This document shows positions 1 through 6,200 of a DNA stretch of 7,479 nt, piece after piece. Numbering within the stretch: position 1 is the first letter of the stretch; the number at the start of each line of letters is the position of its first letter. Below the pieces are notes generated by a model. That model saw only the letters and a program-made list of their open reading frames with translations. It did no database searches and had not been told where the DNA came from. A program made the position numbers and the translations under genes. This DNA is from Ruminococcus sp. UBA4385 (GTDB lineage: Bacteria; Bacillota_A; Clostridia; Oscillospirales; Ruminococcaceae): positions 15,042 to 22,520 of the forward strand of contig DGRP01000166.1 in the NCBI GenBank assembly GCA_002391065.1, written 5' to 3'.

Positions 1-2765
1 CAACTCACGTTATCGTTGCTATGGGCTCTGTATGTGACACTATCGTTGAGACAATTGATTACCTGAACGCTAACGAGGGCACAAAGCTCGGTCTTGTTAA
101 GGTAAGACTTTACAGACCTTTCGTAGCTGAGAAGCTCGTTGAGGCACTTCCTTCAACTGTTGAGCAGATTTCTGTTCTTGACAGAACTAAGGAGCCCGGT
201 TCCGAGGGCGAGCCTCTTTACCTTGACGTTGTTGCAGCTCTCAAGGGAACTCAGTTCCATGACATTCCTGTTGCAAGCGGCAGATACGGTCTTGGTTCTA
301 AGGATACAACTCCTGCACAGATCAAGGCTGTTTACTGGAACGCAAGCTGGAAGGAAGACTTCAAGCCCAGGTTCACTATCGGTATCGAGGACGATGTTAC
401 CAACCTTTCACTCAAGGTCGAGGATAAGCTCGATTCCGCACCTGCAGGCACAACTGCTTGTAAGTTCTGGGGTCTCGGCGCTGACGGTACTGTTGGTGCT
501 AACAAGAACTCCATTAAGATCATCGGTGACCACACCGATCTGTATGCTCAGGCATATTTCGCTTATGACTCCAAGAAGTCGGGCGGTGTAACTGTTTCTC
601 ACCTGAGATTCGGTAAGACACCTATCAAGTCCACCTACCTCATCAATCAGGCTGACTTCGTTGCCTGCCATAATGAGTCCTATATCAACAAGTATGATAT
701 GGTTCAGGACATCAAGCCCGGCGGAACATTCCTCCTTAACTGCCAGTGGGACGAGAAGGAGCTCGAGAAGCACCTCCCCGGACAGGTTAAGAGATATATC
801 GCTCAGAACAAGATCAAGTTCTACACCATCAACGGTGTTAAGATCGGTAAGGAGATCGGTCTCGGAAACAGGATCAATACTGTTCTTCAGTCCGCATTCT
901 TCAAGCTCGCTGACATTATCCCGATCGACGATGCTATCAAGTATATGAAAGACGCTGCTACCGCTTCTTACTCCAAGAAGGGTGAGGCTATCGTTAAGAT
1001 GAACCATGACGCTATCGACGCAGGCTGCCAGCAGGTAGTTGAGGTCAAGGTTCCTGCTGCTTGGAAGAAGGCTAAGGATACTCCTATGGGTATGTCCGCA
1101 GTCAAGACCAAGGACAAGACTCTTGAGAACTTCGTAAACAGCATTCAGATCCCTTGCAACGCTCAGCAGGGCGACAAGCTCCCTGTTTCGACATTCAGCT
1201 CCATGCCTGACGGTACATTCCCACAGGGCTCAGCTGCATTCGAGAAGAGAGGTATCGCTGTTGACGTTCCTGCTTGGAACGGTGCTAACTGTATCCAGTG
1301 TAACTTCTGCTCTTATGTTTGCCCGCACGCAGTTATCAGACCTGTTGTTATGACAGACGCTGAGCTGAAGAAGGCTCCTAAGCTTGCTAAGGATAAGGCA
1401 GTTCCTATGACAGGTATGCCCGGATACAACTTCGTAATGACTATGTCTGCACTCGACTGCACAGGCTGCGGCTCTTGTGTAAACGTATGCCCCGGCAAGA
1501 AGGGCGAGAAGGCTCTTAACATGATGCCTCTCGAGACTCAGCTTGCTGAGCAGGAAGTATTCAACTATGGTCTTACCCTCGCTGAGAAGCCTGAGGTACT
1601 TGAGAAGTTCAAGGAGACCACAGTTAAGGGCTCACAGTTCAAGCAGCCTCTGCTTGAATTCTCGGGCGCTTGCGCAGGCTGCGGTGAGACACCTTATGCT
1701 AAGCTCATCACACAGCTCTTCGGCGACAGAATGTATATCGCTAACGCTACAGGATGCTCCTCTATCTGGGGCGGCTCTGCACCTTCAACTCCTTACACAG
1801 TAAACAAGCTTGGTAAGGGTCCTGCTTGGGCTAACTCCCTCTTCGAGGATAACGCTGAGTACGGCTACGGTATGTTCCTTGCTCAGTCTACTATCAGAAA
1901 CAGAGTTGTTGCTAAGGTTCTTGACCTTGCTAAGACAACTAAGACAGCAGCCCTCAAGCAGGCTTGCGAGGAGTACCTTGAGACCGTTAATGACGGTGCT
2001 AAGAACTCTCCTGCAACAGATAACCTCATCGCTGCTCTGAAGAAGACAAAGAACAAGGCTACTGCTGAGATACTGAAGGACGCTGACTATCTGAGAAAGA
2101 AGTCAATGTGGATCTTCGGCGGAGACGGCTGGGCTTATGATATCGGCTTCTCGGGCGTTGACCATGTACTCGCTTCGGGCGAGGATGTAAACATCTTCGT
2201 ATTCGATACCGAGGTTTACTCCAACACAGGCGGACAGTCCTCTAAGTCTACTCCTACAGGCGCTATTGCACAGTTTGCAGCAGCAGGTAAGGAGGTTAAG
2301 AAGAAGGACCTCGCAGGTATCGCTATGAGCTACGGTTATGTATACGTTGCACACGTTGCAATGGGTGCTGACTACAACCAGTGCATTAAGGCTATCGCTG
2401 AGGCTGAGTCCTACAACGGACCTTCGATCATCATCGGCTATGCTCCGTGTATCAACCACGGTATCAAGGGCGGTATGAAGATCGCTCAGACAGAGGAGAA
2501 GAAGGCAGTTCAGGCAGGTTACTGGCATCTGTACAGATTCGATCCTCGTCTCAAGGAGCAGGGCAAGAATCCGTTCATTCTTGACTCCAAGGCGCCTACA
2601 GCTGATTATAAGGAGTTCATCATGGGAGAGGTTCGTTACAACGCTCTCGCAAGACAGAATCCTGAGAGAGCTGAGAAGCTCTTCGGTAAGGCTGTTCAGA
2701 ACGCTAAGGACAGATATGACTACCTGCTCAGATATGCTAAGCTCTACAATAATGAAGAGAAGTAA
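1..2765 (+). CDS. nifJ: Pyruvate:ferredoxin (flavodoxin) oxidoreductase, 5'-truncated by the window
   Basis: This enzyme oxidises pyruvate with CoA to acetyl-CoA and CO2 and reduces ferredoxin or flavodoxin; it is cytoplasmic and central to anaerobic fermentation. The frame is already open at base 3 (THVIVAMGSVCDT), so the ATG at 21 is internal and roughly 250-260 N-terminal residues are missing compared with the usual length of about 1170-1190. Visible in order: the CoA/transketolase-like domain II (about 20-270); the gamma-type domain (about 380-950); a 2x[4Fe-4S] ferredoxin insert with CxxCxxCxxxCP motifs at 1290-1325 and 1458-1493; the proximal-cluster cysteines at 1671, 1680, 1755 and 2448; and the thiamine diphosphate site, with GDGWAYDIG from 2121 and DTEVYSNTGGQ from 2205. 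All expected cluster ligands in the visible part are present and the frame is intact. The protein ends at NNEEK without the C-terminal extension seen in Desulfovibrio africanus. Family knowledge makes the call secure; nifJ versus por is only naming, and nothing here implies nitrogen fixation. Confidence 0.97.
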   Translation, partial: THVIVAMGSVCDTIVETIDYLNANEGTKLGLVKVRLYRPFVAEKLVEALPSTVEQISVLDRTKEPGSEGEPLYLDVVAALKGTQFHDIPVASGRYGLGSKDTTPAQIKAVYWNASWKEDFKPRFTIGIEDDVTNLSLKVEDKLDSAPAGTTACKFWGLGADGTVGANKNSIKIIGDHTDLYAQAYFAYDSKKSGGVTVSHLRFGKTPIKSTYLINQADFVACHNESYINKYDMVQDIKPGGTFLLNCQWDEKELEKHLPGQVKRYIAQNKIKFYTINGVKIGKEIGLGNRINTVLQSAFFKLADIIPIDDAIKYMKDAATASYSKKGEAIVKMNHDAIDAGCQQVVEVKVPAAWKKAKDTPMGMSAVKTKDKTLENFVNSIQIPCNAQQGDKLPVSTFSSMPDGTFPQGSAAFEKRGIAVDVPAWNGANCIQCNFCSYVCPHAVIRPVVMTDAELKKAPKLAKDKAVPMTGMPGYNFVMTMSALDCTGCGSCVNVCPGKKGEKALNMMPLETQLAEQEVFNYGLTLAEKPEVLEKFKETTVKGSQFKQPLLEFSGACAGCGETPYAKLITQLFGDRMYIANATGCSSIWGGSAPSTPYTVNKLGKGPAWANSLFEDNAEYGYGMFLAQSTIRNRVVAKVLDLAKTTKTAALKQACEEYLETVNDGAKNSPATDNLIAALKKTKNKATAEILKDADYLRKKSMWIFGGDGWAYDIGFSGVDHVLASGEDVNIFVFDTEVYSNTGGQSSKSTPTGAIAQFAAAGKEVKKKDLAGIAMSYGYVYVAHVAMGADYNQCIKAIAEAESYNGPSIIIGYAPCINHGIKGGMKIAQTEEKKAVQAGYWHLYRFDPRLKEQGKNPFILDSKAPTADYKEFIMGEVRYNALARQNPERAEKLFGKAVQNAKDRYDYLLRYAKLYNNEEK

Positions 2766-2784
2766 TGCATAGATAAGTATTTTC

Positions 2785-2815
2785 AAGGGGCTCCCGTAAT
2801 GGGAGCTCCTTTTTT
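2785..2815 (+). terminator. Rho-independent terminator of the nifJ/por gene
   Basis: A 9-bp GC-rich stem (GGGGCTCCC at 2787-2795 with GGGAGCTCC at 2801-2809, one G-T wobble) closes a 5-base loop. Two A-T pairs extend its base, and it is followed by a run of six T. It lies 20 bases after the stop codon, so it should separate the oxidoreductase transcript from the adhesin gene. Confidence 0.93.
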
Positions 2816-2818
2816 GTA

Positions 2819-2830
2819 CTATTATAATAG
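2819..2830. repeat. Perfect 12-bp AT-rich palindrome
   Basis: CTATTATAATAG is identical to its reverse complement. It sits just after the terminator and about 80 bases upstream of the adhesin promoter -35 box. It could be a protein-binding dyad, but in AT-rich intergenic DNA chance is a fair alternative. The TATAAT inside it has no -35 partner at a suitable distance. Confidence 0.3.
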
Positions 2831-2911
2831 GGGTGCTGAGCAAGAGCAGAAACCTGATATCAAAAATTGAAACAAAATAGCGAAAAAACATTGTTTTCCC
2901 TTAATTTTTTC

Positions 2912-2940
2912 TTGACAATTCGTACATTATATGTTAAAAT
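2912..2940 (+). promoter_or_regulatory. Extended -10 sigma-A promoter of the adhesin gene
   Basis: A consensus -35 box TTGACA (2912-2917), a 17-base spacer, and the -10 box TAAAAT (2935-2940) preceded by TGT form an extended -10 element. A T-rich tract directly upstream (2901-2910) may act as an UP-like element. Transcription should start near 2947, leaving a leader of about 200 bases before the start codon at 3153. Confidence 0.85.
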
Positions 2941-2946
2941 GATAGA

Positions 2947-2960
2947 GTATATAAGTATAC
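2947..2960. promoter_or_regulatory. Possible operator dyad at the transcription start
   Basis: GTATA and TATAC are inverted around a 4-base spacer and coincide with the predicted start of transcription. The position suits a repressor, but the site is short and AT-rich and no regulator gene is in the window. Confidence 0.25.
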
Positions 2961-3027
2961 AAAAATGTTCGGTTTTTTCGTTGTTTCAGAATAAAGGCGG
3001 ACATGAAAAAATATGAAAGGGGGCACT

Positions 3028-3113
3028 CTGGTCCCTTGGAGAGGGGAAACACCATATTTAGCCTTTTTTAGGAGAGAGGCAACCAGCAACAGGGTTTATC
3101 GGCAATACCCTGT
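3028..3113 (+). promoter_or_regulatory. Structured 5' leader: candidate three-way junction plus hairpin
   Basis: Hand folding gives a closing helix CTGGT (3028-3032) / ACCAG (3082-3086). It encloses a first hairpin, CCCT (3033-3036) / AGGG (3042-3045) with loop TGGAG. A purine-rich joining segment starts with GAAAC (3046-3060). The second hairpin, GCCTTT (3061-3066) / AGAGGC (3075-3080), has an 8-base loop and one G-T pair. A separate hairpin follows, ACAGGGT (3089-3095) / ACCCTGT (3107-3113). The helices abut with almost no spacer on the 3' side of the junction, which is typical of compact regulatory RNAs. The stretch from GGAAAC to GGCAACC resembles parts of the class II cyclic di-GMP riboswitch, but the UUUAAAUUGG block and GGUU pseudoknot partner are missing, so I do not assign that class. 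The last hairpin is followed by A rather than T residues, so it is not a terminator. It ends about 27 bases before the Shine-Dalgarno site and may influence translation. Confidence 0.5.
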
Positions 3114-3140
3114 AAAAAAATTAAATTTTATGAAAGGAAT

Positions 3141-3144
3141 GAGG
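3141..3144 (+). promoter_or_regulatory. Ribosome binding site of the adhesin gene
   Basis: GAGG lies 8 bases before the ATG at 3153, with a second purine block AAAGGA at 3133-3138. In the coding frame an in-frame TAG at 3069-3071 stands upstream with no other usable start codon in between, so the start at 3153 is well determined. Confidence 0.8.
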
Positions 3145-3152
3145 AAAAACTG

Positions 3153-3269
3153 ATGAAAAGAAAAACAAGAAAGATCTTTAGTAAAATGCTCAGCAGTTTT
3201 ACAGCTTTTTTACTGGCAGTTACCACTTTCGGCGGAGCATTAACGAGTCCTCTTAGTTCTCTTGCTGCT
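3153..3269 (+). other. Sec signal peptide of the adhesin (residues 1-39)
   Basis: The N-terminus MKRKTRK is strongly basic. A hydrophobic core follows (about residues 16-30, FTAFLLAVTTFGGA), then a Ser/Leu/Ala region ending SSLAA before ESVTV. Cleavage after Ala38 or Ala39 is most likely. This places the rest of the protein outside the membrane. Confidence 0.88.
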
Positions 3270-6200
3270 GAATCTGTAACCGTACAGGTTCAGGCTTTCG
3301 ATGAGAACGGCGATCCCGTTACTTCCATTGAAGGCGTAGGCGATAACAGCAGCTGGAATTCAGGCAGAACATACCTTTATGTTGCAGCATGGGTAACTGA
3401 TAAGACCGACGATTCCATTGCAGGCTGGCGTGTTGACTGGCTTGTTAATGAAGGGACCACGAATCAGGCTGCGCTTCCTGCATCTGTAACTTATGATGAG
3501 TTCATAGAGTACGGAGATAACGGCAATGACGTGAATGCTGACAGGTTTGCCTATGATTCCAGCAAGTATGACTTCCACTACAGAGTCTATAAGGGAGATT
3601 CATGGGACAATATCAGAACCTATTTCGACCTTTGCAGCTCTGAAAGCTACAAGAATCGTACAGATGTTTTCACCGGTTATGTAGTGGAGACCAGTAAGCA
3701 GGATAATTTCAACGTGTTCAAGCTTACTAAGCAGGACAGCTTCTTTGATCTGAAATACACGTTTGATTCCGCAACGACTGTTGAAGCATCAGACCGCTAT
3801 TATGCTGTTGTTGAGGTAGAGCACAATTCAGGCCCGAACACCTACTATGCAGAGCCTGTATCGTTCGACGCTCAGACTGATGATAAGTCAACTTCCATTC
3901 AGACAGATACAGAACAGCACTGGTATAACAATAATGGCTCAGTAAACTACACCGAGCGCTTTAACGGCGGTGAAAAAGCAGTTAATGTATTCCTTGCAAA
4001 GGCTTTGTCAGATGGTATGGGTCCATCGGATGTTATCAGAGCAGTTGCAAGCAATGATACTGCAGCTGTTGAGACTTATAGGAACTATCTTATGCTCGAT
4101 GACAAGAACGTAGTATACGGCTCTATTGACAGGAAGGTCAAGAACGGCAACGATGCTATGTACTCTGTATCTGTTAATTTCAAAGAAGTTTCCGAAAATG
4201 CAAACTATCTTACTATTCTCGGTGATGGTGTAAACATAGGTTTCATTGCCGACAGATACAAATATGGCGGTCACTCGGAGACAAACATCGCAGTTAACAG
4301 ATATGATGCCGGAGACGGCGGAAATATCGACTCTGATATTTGTGGTGCATTTGGCGGTCACTTCTATGTTGCAGGCTTCTACGATATCCCTGATCCTTAC
4401 GATAAGACCAAGGATACAGAGAATGACTCTGCAGTTCTCCATCTTGGAGTAGCTCATTGTCCACAGGGAGTTGTAGCTCATGTATCAGATCCGTCTAAGG
4501 TGAAATGTGACGGCGACTATGCAGCTATTGTTAATGATTCCTCCGAAGACATGACAAAAAATATTATCAATCCGATGATACAGAATATGCAGAGAGTATC
4601 TGCAGAACTTCTGACTCATGGACAGAATATCAATGTTCAGGTCACAAATCAGGGCAACCTTGCAATAGTTGACGGAAGAGATCTTCCTGACGATGCAACA
4701 ATTTACGTTGACGGTGACAAATATACTCAGCAGATCGCTAAGACAGGCGGTCACAACGAGGGACAGGGTCTGCGTATCCTCATTAAGGAAGGACAGACTG
4801 TAGTATTCAATTTTGATTCTACAGAAGACATCTCGTTCGGAAGATTCGGAATGACTATTTATGATTCCGAAGGCAATGAGTCTGTTGTAAGTTCTTACGG
4901 TGATGGTTCTTCAAAGCCTTTGGTTTACAAGAATACTCTTGATCCGCTTGACGAAAATGGAAAGAATCAGAACAGATGGCTTGAGGAAGTAAGCAAGAGA
5001 GTAATATGGAATGCTGCTTCTGCAAAGACCACCAGCATAAATGCATCTGCAGGTGCTTTCCTGATGCCAAAAGAAGATTCGGTAAATATCGTTGATTCAG
5101 GAAGTGCATCCGGTTGGTTTGTAACGGCAGGTTATGCAAGAAACGATTCTGAGTGGCACTTTACTTATTCAGGCGTTCCCGGAACGACCTCTTCTATGAC
5201 TGTTGCCAAGTATGACATGGAAGATAATATCGTTGACGGTGCAGAGTTTGAGATCCGTGACAGCAATGGCAGGCTTGTCCGCAAGTGGACAGCTAACTCC
5301 AAGGCTAAGACTGTGACCAATCCTTACAAACTGGCTCTTGCTCCCGGCAGCTATACACTCGAAGAGACCGGCTTTGATTCTACTATCAATAATAAAAAGT
5401 ATAAGCGCATACTGAATAAACTTGAATTTACGGTAGTTGATGATTCTGACTACGAAGCTGATCCGAAGGAGTTTAAGTCCTATATCCGAATTGATTCAGG
5501 CGATGAGGTTGACAGAATAAACGGATACTTCAAGGTAGACAACACGGAAGGGCTCAAGGTTATTGCTTATAACGCTGACGATGTCAAGACCACTCCTGTT
5601 GACCTCTCCAAGTCCGATATTACAGGAACAAAAGAGGTAACAGGCGCTCACATTGAGCTCGTTAAGATCGGTGCAGACGACAAGGAAAGTGTTGTCGGAA
5701 GCTGGGATTCTGACGGAAAGACCAAGACATTTTCTCTTGCAGACGGAAGCTACTTCTTCCGTGAGACAGCTATCGAAAATACAAGTGCTAAGTATAAGAT
5801 AGTAGAGTCTACAGTTAAGTTTAAGATCGAAAACGGCACAGTTATCGTAGACGAGGCTCAGGACGCTCTGCAGACAGACGAAGAGAACGGCTACGTTGTA
5901 TTCAAGCAGGCTGAGGTCGGCACAACTGAGGCTGATAACAAGAACGCACAGTTCAGATTCCTTGATGCTGAGGCAGAGGAAAAGACCGTTGATATCGAGC
6001 TTTCAAAGGTTGATATCGCAGACGGTAAGACTGAGGTTCTCGGCGCTAAGATCGTTATCCACAGCATAAGCGATACTACATTCGAGGACATCGAGTGGGT
6101 ATCGGGCACAAGCGACAAGAAGATAACTCTTCCTGACGGTACTTATACCATGCAGGAGACTGCAGTTGATGAGAACGCTAATGACAAGGCTTATAATATT

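Larger units (their letters stand above)
2868..2988. repeat. Gapped inverted repeat framing the adhesin promoter
   Basis: The left arm is TGAAACAA (2868-2875), then five extra bases, then CGAAAAAAC (2881-2889). The right arm is GTTTTTTCG (2972-2980) directly followed by TTGTTTCA (2981-2988). All 17 paired positions match as a reverse complement; the only difference is the 5-base insertion in the left arm. The 82 bases between the arms contain the whole promoter. The left arm is upstream of the transcription start, so the arms cannot pair within the transcript from this promoter. They could be protein-binding sites or recombination sites. Confidence 0.5.

Noticed and set aside
21..23. ATG at 21 as the true start of the oxidoreductase
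   Set aside because: The family sequence continues upstream in frame to the window edge and about 250 residues of domain I are absent, so this Met is internal.
408..1007. 199-codon minus-strand open frame
   Set aside because: It is antisense to the conserved gamma domain of the oxidoreductase; a shadow of its codon bias.
2103..2891. 262-codon open frame on the minus strand across the end of the oxidoreductase gene and its terminator
   Set aside because: It is antisense to conserved thiamine-diphosphate domain codons, runs through the terminator hairpin, and its translation resembles no protein. It follows from the biased codon use of the + strand gene.
3003..3071. 22-codon leader frame starting at ATG 3003
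   Set aside because: Short, its stop falls inside the second hairpin, and the purine stretch before it is only 2 bases from the ATG. A chance frame is more likely.
3046..3087. Class II cyclic di-GMP riboswitch
   Set aside because: GGAAAC, a P3-like helix and GCAACC are present in order, but the UUUAAAUUGG block, the GGUU pseudoknot partner and the ACCGACC end are missing or altered.
3089..3120. Terminator or attenuator hairpin before the adhesin gene
   Set aside because: The 7-bp stem is perfect, but it is followed by A residues, not T, so it should not stop + strand transcription. On the minus strand no gene needs it.
4008..4754. Minus-strand frames antisense to the adhesin head
   Set aside because: No recognisable protein, no promoter or ribosome site seen, and the + strand frame is continuous and has clear domain motifs.
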